Below, piece by piece: positions 8,129 through 16,499 of a stretch of 34,070 nucleotides of DNA. Where the stretch lies: NCBI RefSeq assembly GCF_009711125.1, contig NZ_WMIB01000033.1, positions 1 through 34,070 of the forward strand, given 5' to 3'. The translations under genes were made by a program, and so were the position numbers. The DNA comes from Metabacillus mangrovi. Lineage in GTDB: Bacteria; Bacillota; Bacilli; Bacillales; Bacillaceae. Positions within the stretch are counted from its first letter, which is position 1; each line of letters starts with the position of its first letter. The notes beneath the pieces are model-generated. The model did not search any database. It was not told the DNA's origin and saw nothing but the letters and a program-made list of their open reading frames with translations.

Positions 8129-8417
8129 ATTCGATAATCGGTGATTTTGGCGAATGCTTCTTATCGTGCTCTTTCTTGATGAGCGGGAAAGCGTAAATCA
8201 GTACAGCTGCAATATGGGCGAAAATGACGTTTCCAACGAAGATCATATTGAGGACAAAGTGGTCGATGAAGTTCAGGCTTCCGCTGATATAGAGGAGAAA
8301 GTACGCCCACATTCCTAAAATAAAAGGAATATGAAGTAAAGCTAATCTCTTTCTTTCCGGCCATAGAAACAGCGGCGTCGCTGTAGCGATAAACAAGTAA
8401 ACCACAAACACATCCAT
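8127..8417 (-). CDS. ywcE: YwcE, small holin-like membrane protein
   Basis: A 96-residue protein with three membrane segments (about residues 2-20, 28-46 and 55-78) and a short charged tail. The sequence MDVFVVYLFIATATPLFLW and later FAHIAAVLIYAFP agree with what I remember of B. subtilis YwcE, a holin-like protein needed for normal spore morphogenesis and germination. Its position convergent to qoxD is also the B. subtilis arrangement. The start at 8417 is preceded by AAGGAGG at 8-bp spacing; an ATG six codons earlier lies upstream of that site. Regulation by AbrB is reported for B. subtilis, but no AbrB site can be read here. Confidence 0.85.
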   Translation of the reverse strand: MDVFVVYLFIATATPLFLWPERKRLALLHIPFILGMWAYFLLYISGSLNFIDHFVLNMIFVGNVIFAHIAAVLIYAFPLIKKEHDKKHSPKSPIIE

Positions 8418-8630
8418 TATAGGAGCCTCCTTCATTATTTTTGTTTGCGCTTACATAACTTGACCAATTGTGACAGAGAAGAGAACAATTTGTGAACGTT
8501 CTGTTACAATTAGTATACCACAAAATTCAGAATATTAAAGGAATTTACTTGAGAAAATTTGCCTATTTTTACGTTTAGCATTTCTCAATTGTGGAATTTT
8601 TAAACTAAGGACAGAACAGGAGGCGGAATC

Positions 8631-9254
8631 ATGACAGTAAAAGCATTAATCTTGAATTGCTCTCTGAAAAAAGGAGACGAAGAATCGAACACGGAGGCGC
8701 TCCTAAAAAAAGTCACAGGGATTATGCAGCGTGAAGGAGCCTATACAGAGATCATCAGAGTAGCTGATTATAAAGTATCGTTTGGGATATCGGATGACAT
8801 GGGTGGCGGGGATGAATGGCCGCAGATTTTTGAGAAGCTAAAGGAAGCGGATATTCTGATCATCGGCACACCGCTATGGATTGGGGAGAAAAGCAGCATT
8901 GCCACAATGGTAATGGAGAGAATTTACGGAGGCAGCAGCTTAACAAATGTGAAAGGCCAGTCCATTTACTATAATAAGGCGGCAGGGGCGGTCATTACAG
9001 GAAATGAAGACGGAGCAAAGAATGCAGCCGCATCTATTCTGTACGGTCTTGCGCACAGCGGCTTTACCATTCCTCCTAACACAGATACATATTGGACAGG
9101 AGAGGCGGGCCCCGGGCCTTCCTTCATTGAAGCGAATGGATACAGCAATGAATTCACTCAAAGCCATGTGCAGATGCTTGCCTACAATCTGCTGTATTTC
9201 GCAAAGCTGCTGAAAGAGAATCCGATACCGGCGCAGGGTACGGTTATACAATAA
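8631..9254 (+). CDS. Flavodoxin-fold NAD(P)H-dependent oxidoreductase
   Basis: A 207-residue protein of the NADPH-dependent FMN reductase / flavodoxin-like superfamily. The N-terminal strand and phosphate loop read ALILNCSLKKGDEESNTEAL (FMN phosphate site). IIGTPLWIGEKSS supplies the second flavin loop, and AGAVITGNEDGAKNA resembles the third. It is expected to be cytosolic and to transfer electrons from NAD(P)H to a quinone, azo or flavin acceptor; the physiological substrate is unknown. The ribosome binding site AGGAGG precedes ATG by 8 bp. It appears monocistronic, with a weak terminator at 9260 and no same-strand gene upstream. Confidence 0.8.
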   Translation: MTVKALILNCSLKKGDEESNTEALLKKVTGIMQREGAYTEIIRVADYKVSFGISDDMGGGDEWPQIFEKLKEADILIIGTPLWIGEKSSIATMVMERIYGGSSLTNVKGQSIYYNKAAGAVITGNEDGAKNAAASILYGLAHSGFTIPPNTDTYWTGEAGPGPSFIEANGYSNEFTQSHVQMLAYNLLYFAKLLKENPIPAQGTVIQ

Positions 9255-9259
9255 GTACG

Positions 9260-9294
9260 AAAGGATGGAGCGGGTAGATGCTGCATCCTTTTTT
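9260..9294 (+). terminator. Probable terminator after the oxidoreductase gene
   Basis: AAGGATG (9261-9267) pairs with CATCCTT (9284-9290), followed by T residues. The stem is short and GC-poor. Confidence 0.5.
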
Positions 9295-9370
9295 CATGCA
9301 GTCCATATTTCCTTCATTTCAGCTTTATGACATAATAAAGAAGAATTTCACAGCAGAAGGGTGTAAAAGG

Positions 9371-10579
9371 ATGAACAATGAAAAGCAGCTTTCAAAAAGA
9401 AAGCTTTTAGGTATAGCCGGTATGGGCTGGATGTTTGATGCGATGGATGTCGGACTCTTATCCTTTATTATTGCCGCTCTGGCTATTGAATGGCAGCTGA
9501 GGCCGGATGAGATGGCGTGGATCGGTTCTGTCAATTCAATTGGCATGGCTGTAGGAGCCCTCGTATTCGGATTAATGGCAGACCGTATTGGAAGGAAAAA
9601 TGTGTTTATCATCACACTGCTTCTGTTTTCGATCGGAAGCGGGCTGTCAGCATTAGCCTGGGCGCTGCCGGTTTTCCTCATTCTCCGATTTTTAATCGGA
9701 ATGGGACTGGGAGGAGAGCTTCCGGTTGCTTCTACACTTGTAAGCGAAAGTGTTGAACCGAAAGAACGGGGGAGAACGGTTGTCCTGCTTGAAAGCTTCT
9801 GGGCAGGAGGATGGCTGCTGGCAGCGCTGATTGCCTATTTTATCATTCCGCGGTTCGGCTGGCAGACAGCACTTGTCATCAGTGCCATTCCTGCGTTGTA
9901 TGCGCTGTATTTAAGGTGGAACCTCCCCGATTCAAAAGCATTCCAGGCAGCCAGGAAGGAAGACCATGAGAGCGCCCTGCAAAAAATGGCGAAGGTCTGG
10001 AGCGGGAAATATGCAAAAAGAACGGCCATGCTCTGGATTTTATGGTTCACTGTTGTCTTTTCCTACTATGGAATGTTCCTGTGGCTTCCAAGTGTGATGA
10101 CGATTAAAGGGTTTACCTTAATTAAAAGTTTTGAGTACGTTCTGATTATGACGCTCGCCCAGCTTCCCGGCTATTTCAGTGCAGCCTGGCTGATCGAGAA
10201 AATGGGGAGGAAATTTGTGCTGATTGTATATCTGACTGGGACTGCCATCAGTGCCTACTTTTTTGGCGGGGCAGAATCCGCTGCTGCTTTGCTTGTGTTT
10301 GGAATGCTGCTGTCCTTTTTTAATCTCGGTGCGTGGGGGGCATTGTACGCCTATACCCCGGAGCAATACCCGACTTCAGTCCGCGGTACGGGCTCCGGAA
10401 TGGCTGCGTCCTTTGGCAGGATTGGCGGGATCCTTGGACCGCTGCTTGTCGGATATATGATCGCTCAGGAAGCGGAAATCGGAACGATCTTTACGATTTT
10501 CTGCATTTCCATCATCATTGGTGTACTGGCTGTTGCTTTTATGGGAAGAGAAACGAAGCAGCTAGAAATGGAAGAGTAA
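9371..10579 (+). CDS. niaP: Niacin permease, MFS family (NiaP)
   Basis: A 402-residue major facilitator with twelve predicted membrane segments. Signature loops are DRIGRKNVF between helices 2 and 3, FLIGMGLGGELPVASTLVSE, and the PEQYPTSVRGTGSGMA stretch in the C-terminal half. The sequence closely follows B. subtilis NiaP (formerly YceI): GIAGMGWMFDAMDVGLLSFI at the start, FSYYGMFLWLPSVM in the middle and a GRETKQLEMEE end. It would import nicotinate/nicotinamide for NAD synthesis. The start at 9371 follows GAAGGGTG; the frame extends to 9278 but lacks a site there. I could not find a convincing NiaR operator upstream. A terminator follows at 10640. Confidence 0.88.
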   Translation: MNNEKQLSKRKLLGIAGMGWMFDAMDVGLLSFIIAALAIEWQLRPDEMAWIGSVNSIGMAVGALVFGLMADRIGRKNVFIITLLLFSIGSGLSALAWALPVFLILRFLIGMGLGGELPVASTLVSESVEPKERGRTVVLLESFWAGGWLLAALIAYFIIPRFGWQTALVISAIPALYALYLRWNLPDSKAFQAARKEDHESALQKMAKVWSGKYAKRTAMLWILWFTVVFSYYGMFLWLPSVMTIKGFTLIKSFEYVLIMTLAQLPGYFSAAWLIEKMGRKFVLIVYLTGTAISAYFFGGAESAAALLVFGMLLSFFNLGAWGALYAYTPEQYPTSVRGTGSGMAASFGRIGGILGPLLVGYMIAQEAEIGTIFTIFCISIIIGVLAVAFMGRETKQLEMEE

Positions 10580-10639
10580 AACAGGTGGTCTGCCATGTTG
10601 AAAAATGACAGATCCGGTGATATATTGATGAACAGGATG

Positions 10640-10674
10640 CTGCCGGCAAATTCGTGCCGGCAGTGCTTTTTTTG
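10640..10674 (+). terminator. Terminator of niaP
   Basis: A perfect 9-bp stem CTGCCGGCA / TGCCGGCAG with a 6-nt loop, then a short spacer and eight T residues. Confidence 0.88.
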
Positions 10675-10707
10675 GACTCATCCGGTTTTGGAAAGGAGGA
10701 TTTTTTC

Positions 10708-11544
10708 ATGATTTCAACCATTAAAGAGTACAGCATGCTGATCATTGGTTCATTCTTCTTTGCGATCGGTGTCAATTTGTTTGCGATTCCAAACGAGCTT
10801 GGAGAAGGCGGAGTCACAGGGATTTCCATGCTCCTCTACTATGTACTGGCCTGGTCTCCCGGCATCACCAACTTCGTTATGAACGGGATCCTGCTGATTT
10901 TCGGATACCGGCTGCTCAGCAAAAGGGTGACCTATTACTCCATCATATCCATCGTTTTTACTTCTGTGTTTTTGCATGTAACAGAAGGAATGGCAGCCCC
11001 GGTAGATGAGGTCATCCTTGGGACAGTCTTTGCCGGTGTATTTATCGGGATTGGCTTGGGGCTTGTGCTACGTGCGGGAGGAACGACAGGAGGCTCTGCA
11101 ATCCTTGCAAGAATGACTCAGAAATATTTCGGCTGGAGTGTCAGCAGTTCCATGATGCTGTTTGATATGATTGTTGTCCTCAGCTCTTACTTCGTTATTG
11201 GAGCCGCCAATACGATGTATACGGTTATCTCGATTTACATCAGCACAAAGGTGCTGGATTATATACTGGAAGGCTTCGATACGAGAAAAGCCGCGACGAT
11301 CATATCCGATCATGCAGACGAGGTGGCAGCGAAGGTGAATGCTGATATGGACCGGGGAGCGACCGTCATATCAGCCAGAGGAAGCTACACTCAGGAGTCC
11401 CGCGATATTTTATATATTGTGATCAACAAGCAAGAGCTGTTTCAGTTAAAAAAAATTGTACACAGCATTGATGATAAAGCCTTCGTCGTCATTCACGATG
11501 TACGCGATGTTTTTGGGGAAGGTTTTACATTTCCGAAAACATAA
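10708..11544 (+). CDS. YitT-family membrane protein with C-terminal DUF2179
   Basis: A 278-residue protein. The first roughly 190 residues carry five or six membrane segments with the YitT signature AIGVNLFAIPNELGEGGVTG and the Gly-rich RAGGTTGGSAILARM. The last 80 residues form the soluble DUF2179 domain, including the RGATVISARGSYTQESRDIL stretch and an IDDKAFVVIHDVRDVFGEGF end. The function of this widespread Firmicute family is not settled. The start at 10708 is preceded by AAAGGAGGA at good spacing; frame upstream of this is the niaP terminator. Transcribed alone, with its own terminator at 11543. Confidence 0.85.
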   Translation: MISTIKEYSMLIIGSFFFAIGVNLFAIPNELGEGGVTGISMLLYYVLAWSPGITNFVMNGILLIFGYRLLSKRVTYYSIISIVFTSVFLHVTEGMAAPVDEVILGTVFAGVFIGIGLGLVLRAGGTTGGSAILARMTQKYFGWSVSSSMMLFDMIVVLSSYFVIGAANTMYTVISIYISTKVLDYILEGFDTRKAATIISDHADEVAAKVNADMDRGATVISARGSYTQESRDILYIVINKQELFQLKKIVHSIDDKAFVVIHDVRDVFGEGFTFPKT

Positions 11545-11576
11545 AAACCAAGGGATGCGTTCCCTTGGTTTTTTTA
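11543..11576. terminator. Bidirectional terminator between convergent genes
   Basis: Stem AACCAAGGGA / TCCCTTGGTT with a 5-nt loop and T runs on both strands. It serves the YitT-family gene and probably the convergent YjiH-family gene. Confidence 0.85.
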
Positions 11577-11587
11577 AATATACATCA

Positions 11588-12946
11588 TCAAAACAAAAGG
11601 TGTGCTGCCAGTACAATCACAGGCAGTGTGATCAGGGTTCTCTGGAGGAAGATGATAAACAGTTCCCAGAAGGAAACGGGAATCTTCGAGCCAAGGAGAA
11701 GGCCGCCCACCTCTGACATGTAAATCAGCTGAGTGACAGAGAGCGCAGCAATGACAAACCGGGTCAAATCGCTTTCGATATCCGATCCGATAATGGTTGG
11801 TAAAAACATATCAGCAAATCCGACCATAATCGTCTGGGATGCCGCAGCAGCTTCAGGAATCTGCAGCAGCTGAAGAAGTGGAATAAACGGCAGGCCAAGC
11901 CATTTAAAAACAGGTGTAAACTCCGCAATAATCAATGCGATGGTGCCAAGTGCCATTACGATTGGTGCTACACCCATCCACATATCAAGAACGTTTTTTC
12001 CGCCATCCTTCAAAAATCCTTTTATTCCGGTGCTTTTTTCCGCTCTTTCAGCAGCCATTTTCAAGCCCCAGCCAAAACGGGAATAGCCAGCTGGTATATC
12101 CTCTGAAAGTCCGTTTTCTTCCCCGTTAGAATACGTATCCGCTTTTCGTGAAAGAGGAGGAATGCGCGGGCTGATAATAGCAGCTACAAGCCCCGCTGCT
12201 GCAATCGTCAGATAGAATGGAATAAAGTACGCTGTCAACTCTACCTTCTCAATGATGACTAAGCTGAACGTAATGGATACCACCGAAAACGTGGTACCGA
12301 TGACTGCTGCTTCTCGTTTTGTGTAAAAACCTTCTTCGTACTGTTTGCTTGTCAGTAAAACCCCGATTGTACCATCTCCAAGCCAGGAAGCGAGGCAGTC
12401 AATCGATGAGCGGCCCGGCAGCTTGAAAAGCGGACGCATGAATTTTGCCAAAAGCGCTCCGAATAGCTCAAGCAGTCCGAAGTTCAGCAAAAGCGGCAGG
12501 AAGAGCCCTGCAAAAAGAAAGACGCAAAAGAGCACAGGAAGCAAGTCTGACAGCAGCAATCCGCCTGTATTTTTTGACCAGATCCATTCCGGCCCGATTT
12601 TAAAAAGGGTAAGCACTGCAAAAACGGCCCCTAAGAAACGCGCGATAAACCACACTAGTGGAACATCAAACAATGCGGTAAAAAATGCACTTTTTGTAAC
12701 AAAATCAGGTTTTGCTGTTTTCGCAATGACCGAGCCAGCCAGTGTCAGGACAATAATCACGGTCATAATGGCAGGAAGCGAGCGGCCCAGCAGATCCTGT
12801 AGGGCTCCGGATAAAATAGCAATTGAAATGGTCACTTCATTCTCATATTGAATTGGAACAATAAAAAGGAGGATTCCAATTATGGATGGAATAAGGAATT
12901 TTATTAAATTAGAAGGCTGTATGCGTTCTTTTGTATGAGTGGTCAA
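11588..12946 (-). CDS. YjiH-family membrane protein with nucleoside recognition (Gate) domains
   Basis: A 452-residue polytopic membrane protein with about ten hydrophobic segments. RSSIDCLASWLGDGTIGVLL and a later GFADMFLPTIIGSD segment are typical of the YjiH / Gate-domain family. The role of this family is not established; transport of a nucleoside or other small solute is often presumed. A cytoplasmic linker (about residues 265-310) is charged and poorly conserved. The start codon is TTG at 12946, with AAGGAG 9 bp upstream on the minus strand; I see no ATG that keeps the first membrane segment. It appears monocistronic, facing the YitT-family gene. Confidence 0.78.
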   Translation of the reverse strand: MTTHTKERIQPSNLIKFLIPSIIGILLFIVPIQYENEVTISIAILSGALQDLLGRSLPAIMTVIIVLTLAGSVIAKTAKPDFVTKSAFFTALFDVPLVWFIARFLGAVFAVLTLFKIGPEWIWSKNTGGLLLSDLLPVLFCVFLFAGLFLPLLLNFGLLELFGALLAKFMRPLFKLPGRSSIDCLASWLGDGTIGVLLTSKQYEEGFYTKREAAVIGTTFSVVSITFSLVIIEKVELTAYFIPFYLTIAAAGLVAAIISPRIPPLSRKADTYSNGEENGLSEDIPAGYSRFGWGLKMAAERAEKSTGIKGFLKDGGKNVLDMWMGVAPIVMALGTIALIIAEFTPVFKWLGLPFIPLLQLLQIPEAAAASQTIMVGFADMFLPTIIGSDIESDLTRFVIAALSVTQLIYMSEVGGLLLGSKIPVSFWELFIIFLQRTLITLPVIVLAAHLLF

Positions 12947-13081
12947 TGGATAATCTCCTTAAGTGCGATATTTATGCAACGTTATACATTTTAATTCATT
13001 CTGAAAAAAAAGCAATGGGATAAGCACTATTTTCTTTATTTTCCTGTCGAACCATCGTCTAAACCTCTTCAATCCAATTGT

Positions 13082-13109
13082 TTGACTGAACCTGTTCTGC
13101 TTGGATAAT
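13082..13109 (+). promoter_or_regulatory. Sigma-A type promoter for the kinase-nfrA operon
   Basis: TTGACT (13082-13087), a 16-bp spacer and GATAAT (13104-13109), about 30 bp before the start codon at 13142. Confidence 0.55.
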
Positions 13110-13141
13110 CTTGATAAAGAAAAGAGATGAGGTGAGACAAG

Positions 13142-13996
13142 ATGAATCTTGAATCAGTTCTTTCAAATGCAGGGGACCGTACCTCTATTTTAAAGAAATC
13201 TCCTGTAAGAGGGGGAGACATCAACGACGCCTGGCTGATTGAAACAGAAAATGAACGGTACTTCCTAAAAACGAACCATGAAATGGACGAAGCATTTTTT
13301 AAAATAGAGGAGACGGGACTTAAAGAGATTGTTTCTTCAAATACCATCTCTGTACCTGCCGTTTACCAAAGCGGTGAATCGGAAGGGACTCCTTATCTGC
13401 TGATGGAGTGGATAGAGGGGGACAAGACCGGACAGACAGAAGCTTTGCTTGGACAGCGTCTTGCTGCGATGCATCGTGTAACAAATGAACAGTTCGGATA
13501 CGGCGGAAACACGTGCATCGGACGGCTCCGGCAGCCGAATGGCTGGTATGACAGCTGGACAGATTATTACTGCAGCAAACGTCTTTTTCCGCAGATGGAA
13601 CTGGCAGTCAGCAGCGGCCGCATGACGGGGAAAAGGAGACTCAAGATGGACAAGCTGCTGTCAAAGCTGGATCTGTTTCTTCCGCACAATCCCGAGCCGT
13701 CTTTACTTCACGGGGATCTATGGGGAGGGAACTGGATAGCGGGAGCAGGCGGAGAGCCCTATCTTGTCGATCCTTCTGTATTCTACGGAGACCGCGAGCT
13801 GGAAATTGCGTTTACAGAGCTGTTCGGCGGCTTCGGTCATGCTTTTTATGAACAGTACAGAGAAGCTTTCTCTCTTGAGGGCAATTATGAGGACAGAAAA
13901 CCGCTTTATCAGCTGTATTATCTGCTCGCTCACTTAAACATGTTTGGAGAATCGTACGGCAGTTCTGTTGACCGGATATTAAACCGATACATTTAA
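13142..13996 (+). CDS. Fructosamine kinase family protein
   Basis: A 284-residue protein of the fructosamine/ketosamine-3-kinase family, part of the aminoglycoside phosphotransferase-like kinase fold. It shows the N-terminal PVRGGDINDAWLI glycine loop, the LK of YFLKTNHEMDEAFF for ATP binding, hinge YLLMEWIEG, catalytic loop LLHGDLWGGN (Asp as base) and metal-binding LVDPSVFYGDRE. The expected role is phosphorylation of glycated amines, a step in protein or amino acid deglycation. The ATG at 13142 follows GAGGTGAG. It ends 16 bp before nfrA and probably forms an operon with it. Confidence 0.85.
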   Translation: MNLESVLSNAGDRTSILKKSPVRGGDINDAWLIETENERYFLKTNHEMDEAFFKIEETGLKEIVSSNTISVPAVYQSGESEGTPYLLMEWIEGDKTGQTEALLGQRLAAMHRVTNEQFGYGGNTCIGRLRQPNGWYDSWTDYYCSKRLFPQMELAVSSGRMTGKRRLKMDKLLSKLDLFLPHNPEPSLLHGDLWGGNWIAGAGGEPYLVDPSVFYGDRELEIAFTELFGGFGHAFYEQYREAFSLEGNYEDRKPLYQLYYLLAHLNMFGESYGSSVDRILNRYI

Positions 13997-14012
13997 AAGG
14001 AAGGGATCACAA

Positions 14013-14762
14013 ATGAATTCAGCTATTGAAACCATGCTAAAGCACCGCTCCATCCGTAAATATAAGGATACTCCACTCTCAGAGGAAGAGATCGGCACAC
14101 TTGTAAAAGCGGCACAGTCCGCCTCCACCTCAAGCAACATCCAGGCCTATTCCATAATCGGAATAAAGAACCCTGAGACGAAACAAAAGCTTGCAGAGCT
14201 TGCGGGCGGCCAGTCTTATGTTGCCCATAACGGCCATTTCTTTGTGTTCTGCGCCGATTTATACCGGCATCAGGTGGTCGGGGAAATGGAAGGCAAGGAT
14301 GTAACGGAATCACTGGAGAGTACAGAGAAGTTTATGGTAGCGGTGATTGATGCAGCGCTGGCTGCCCAGAATACAGCTGTTGCAGCCGAATCCATGGGCC
14401 TTGGAATCTGCTATATTGGAGGGCTTCGGAACAACCTGCCGGAAGTGTCAAAGGTGCTGAACACACCGGATCGGGTCATTCCCCTGTTTGGATTGACGGT
14501 TGGCCACCCAGATCAGGATCCCGAAGTAAAGCCGAGGCTTCCATACGGGCACATGTATTTTGAAGAAGCGTATAACCCGGAACGGACTTCATTTGAAGCA
14601 GGGCTTCACGAATACAATGAAACCGTTTCTTCTTACTATAAAGAGCGCACAGGCGGGAAAAGGGCGGATACCTGGACAGGTCAGATGGCAGAGATGCTGT
14701 CCCGTCCGCAGCGGATGTATATGAAGGAATTTGTACAGGGTAAAGGATTTGACCGGCAATAA
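14013..14762 (+). CDS. nfrA: NfrA-type FMN-dependent NADPH oxidoreductase (nitroreductase family)
   Basis: A 249-residue flavoenzyme, the same length as B. subtilis NfrA1 (YwcG) as I remember it. Shared segments are HRSIRKY at the start (FMN-binding), GHFFVFCADLYRHQ, DAALAAQNTAVAAESMGLGICYIGG and PLFGLTVGHP, with NGKREETW-like GGKRADTWTGQM near the end. It reduces nitro-compounds, quinones and flavin with NADPH; in B. subtilis it is linked to disulfide/heat stress through Spx. Ribosome binding site AAAAGGAAGGG. In B. subtilis it likewise lies near qox and before ywcI, so the position supports orthology. Followed immediately by a strong terminator. Confidence 0.9.
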   Translation: MNSAIETMLKHRSIRKYKDTPLSEEEIGTLVKAAQSASTSSNIQAYSIIGIKNPETKQKLAELAGGQSYVAHNGHFFVFCADLYRHQVVGEMEGKDVTESLESTEKFMVAVIDAALAAQNTAVAAESMGLGICYIGGLRNNLPEVSKVLNTPDRVIPLFGLTVGHPDQDPEVKPRLPYGHMYFEEAYNPERTSFEAGLHEYNETVSSYYKERTGGKRADTWTGQMAEMLSRPQRMYMKEFVQGKGFDRQ

Positions 14763-14763
14763 T

Positions 14764-14796
14764 AAAACGGGCCTCCGGTGCAGGAGGCCCGTTTTA
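14764..14796. terminator. Bidirectional terminator of nfrA and the small membrane protein gene
   Basis: A 13-bp perfect stem AAAACGGGCCTCC / GGAGGCCCGTTTT with a 6-nt loop; T-rich on both sides. Confidence 0.9.
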
Positions 14797-15027
14797 TTTT
14801 CCTCTGGTCAGCCACCAGACAGGATAGGCAGCTGCAAGGTATAAGAAATACAAAATGGAAAACAGCCATCCGGCCGGCTTTAACAGGAATAAATCCACAA
14901 CGTCCTCTGAAGCGTGGACGAAAGGTTTTTCTTTTCCTGCTGAGGCATGCAAAAAGAAAAACAGAAGTGAGAACAAAGCAAAGCAGACTGCATAGGCAAT
15001 GAGAAGAATAAGGTAAAGTTCTGGCAT
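14794..15027 (-). CDS. Small two-helix membrane protein, unknown
   Basis: A 77-residue protein with two strong hydrophobic segments (about residues 3-24 and 52-72) joined by a charged loop (ASAGKEKPFVHASEDVV). I do not recognise the family from sequence. It lies right after nfrA on the opposite strand, beside a DnaA-box cluster, the position of ywcI in B. subtilis; whether it is a YwcI homologue is untested. The ATG at 15027 has GGAGG 11 bp upstream, slightly far. A longer frame from a TTG at 15105 is possible but its ribosome binding site is too close. The terminator at 14764 supports a real transcript. Confidence 0.6.
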   Translation of the reverse strand: MPELYLILLIAYAVCFALFSLLFFFLHASAGKEKPFVHASEDVVDLFLLKPAGWLFSILYFLYLAAAYPVWWLTRGK

Positions 15028-15127
15028 TGAAGCAGTTTCCTCCGGCTTTTCTACTTGTACCACTAGCGGCTCCGCTGCTCTTAAACTTCTCCATTCACAG
15101 CCCAATCTCCTCTATTCTGTACCATGC

Positions 15128-15321
15128 TGTGTATAACCTGTTGATGAACCGGTAACTGCATGCAGATATAGTAGGGAACGTGTGTACCCACACAAAATGT
15201 GGGTAACTATTGTGGATATGTTGATAAGTTCTGTGGACAACCTGTTTGTAAAGCCGGATTTACTTGTGTATATCTAACAATTTACAAAACATCCATAGGA
15301 TATTAACATCTGTGTGGATAA
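15128..15321 (-). promoter_or_regulatory. DnaA-box cluster
   Basis: Five 9-mers match TTATNCACA on the minus strand (TGTGNATAA as written). Two are perfect: TGTGTATAA 15128-15136 and TGTGGATAA 15313-15321. Three have one mismatch: TGTGGGTAA 15198-15206, TGTGGATAT 15211-15219 and TGTGGACAA 15232-15240. All have the same orientation. There is no replication initiator gene nearby, so this is not oriC. B. subtilis has DnaA-box clusters outside oriC that titrate DnaA; from memory one lies between ywcI and sacT, the same neighbourhood as here. Confidence 0.7.
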
Positions 15322-15350
15322 TTAAAGGGGTCTTGTGGAAGGTTTGAACA

Positions 15351-15403
15351 GTTCGCAAATATAAGGTTTGGTTTCGCAAATATATGAAAATTTTCGCAAA
15401 TAA
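15351..15403 (-). repeat. 20-21 bp periodic repeat array 1 (three units)
   Basis: CGCAAA occurs at 15354, 15375 and 15395, spacings of 21 and 20 bp, each preceded by TT and followed by TA. Read on the minus strand the motif is TATTTGCGAAA, the same as the larger array at 18236-18330 on the plus strand. The surrounding region 15322-15520 holds no gene. Confidence 0.75.
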
Positions 15404-15520
15404 ACAGATGGATAACGGAAACAGTTGGACGCTAATTAAGATTAATTCCCTGCTGGAGTGCTCAGAATTGAGAGCCAATTCACATTTTCTAACCGTTCCC
15501 CCTGAATCTGCTGCGGCAAT

Positions 15521-15548
15521 GAAAAAAAACCCGGTCAATTGACCGGGC
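15521..15548 (-). terminator. Terminator of pdxK
   Basis: Perfect palindrome CCCGGTCAATTGACCGGG (15530-15547), followed on the minus strand by eight T residues. Confidence 0.85.
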
Positions 15549-15560
15549 CCGTCTCACTTA

Positions 15561-16373
15561 TCACTCGCCATACAGCCTTAAGCCTGCATGGTTGGTTGGT
15601 CCAACATATTCATTCAGCGGGAATGAGTGCTTGATAGCCGCTGTAATAAATTTTTTCGCTTCATAAATGGCATCCTTCACTTCCATCCCTTTTGCAAGGT
15701 TAGCCGTGATGGCAGATGAATATGTGCAGCCTGCGCCATGTGTATAGGACGTTTCAATTCTCTCGCTCTCGAGTACTTCAAAATCGGTTCCGTCATACAG
15801 CACATCCACTGCTTTTTCGTGTTCCAGCTTTCCGCCGCCTTTTACAAGGACGTACGGAACGCCAAGGGAATGGATCTTTTCAGCTGCTTCCTTCATTTGT
15901 TCAACTGTCGTAATGGTGCCGATTCCGCTGAGCTGGCCCGCTTCAAACAGGTTGGGAGTGATAACCGTTGCTTGAGGTGCAAGGATATCACGCAGGGCTT
16001 CTGCAAGTTCCGGGAACAAAACTTCGTCCTCGCCCTTGCATACCATCACTGGATCAACTACTACATTTTTTAAACCGTGCTGATGAATGGTATCTGCTGC
16101 TAGCCGGATAATGTCCACAGTCGGAAGCATACCTGTCTTCATCGCGTCCGGACCGATTCCTTCAACGATTGTGGCAAGCTGAGGTTTGATCACATCAAGC
16201 TCGATCGGAAACACTTGATGGTGCCAGTCGTTTTGAGGATCCATGGCCACAATGACCGTTAATGCTGACATCCCGTATACGCCATGCTCTTGAAAGGTTT
16301 TCAAATCTGCTTGTATTCCTGCACCGCCGCTGCTGTCAGAGCCGGCAATGGTTAATGCTTTAGGCATATTCAT
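15561..16373 (-). CDS. pdxK: Pyridoxine/pyridoxal kinase of the ThiD type (PdxK)
   Basis: A 270-residue ribokinase-fold enzyme. The sequence follows B. subtilis PdxK (YwdB) throughout: ALTIAGSDSSGGAGIQADLK at the start, AMDPQNDWHHQVFPI, VVDPVMVCKGEDEVL, ITPNLFEAGQLSG, LVKGGGKLEHEKAVDVLYDG and the active-site TYTHGAGCTYSSA with its catalytic Cys. It phosphorylates B6 vitamers for pyridoxal phosphate salvage, and may also act on hydroxymethylpyrimidine, as ThiD relatives do. The start at 16373 (MNMPKAL) has GGAGGT 7 bp upstream; a frame to 16562 is non-coding extension. Single gene with its own promoter and terminator. Confidence 0.92.
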   Translation of the reverse strand: MNMPKALTIAGSDSSGGAGIQADLKTFQEHGVYGMSALTVIVAMDPQNDWHHQVFPIELDVIKPQLATIVEGIGPDAMKTGMLPTVDIIRLAADTIHQHGLKNVVVDPVMVCKGEDEVLFPELAEALRDILAPQATVITPNLFEAGQLSGIGTITTVEQMKEAAEKIHSLGVPYVLVKGGGKLEHEKAVDVLYDGTDFEVLESERIETSYTHGAGCTYSSAITANLAKGMEVKDAIYEAKKFITAAIKHSFPLNEYVGPTNHAGLRLYGE

Positions 16374-16415
16374 ATGCTGTACCTCCATCCTCTTACCCAA
16401 TACTTTATCTTGTTT

Positions 16416-16445
16416 ATTATACCAATTCCATAAGATGATAAAAAG
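16416..16445 (-). promoter_or_regulatory. Extended -10 promoter of pdxK
   Basis: On the minus strand TGGTATAAT, a perfect -10 with an upstream TG. The -35 region (TTTTTA) is poor. It lies about 45 bp before the start codon. Confidence 0.55.
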
Positions 16446-16499
16446 AGAGTTGCTTATTGGAAAAAAAATCTTGCAGCGTGCATCAGTAATGAAGTAAAG

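Noticed and set aside
14681-15094. 137-codon minus frame overlapping the end of nfrA
   Set aside because: It crosses the strong terminator at 14764; the frame at 14794-15027 has the better composition and signals.
15128-15321. Chromosomal replication origin
   Set aside because: DnaA boxes are present but no dnaA, dnaN, rpmH or AT-rich DnaA-trio unwinding element is nearby.
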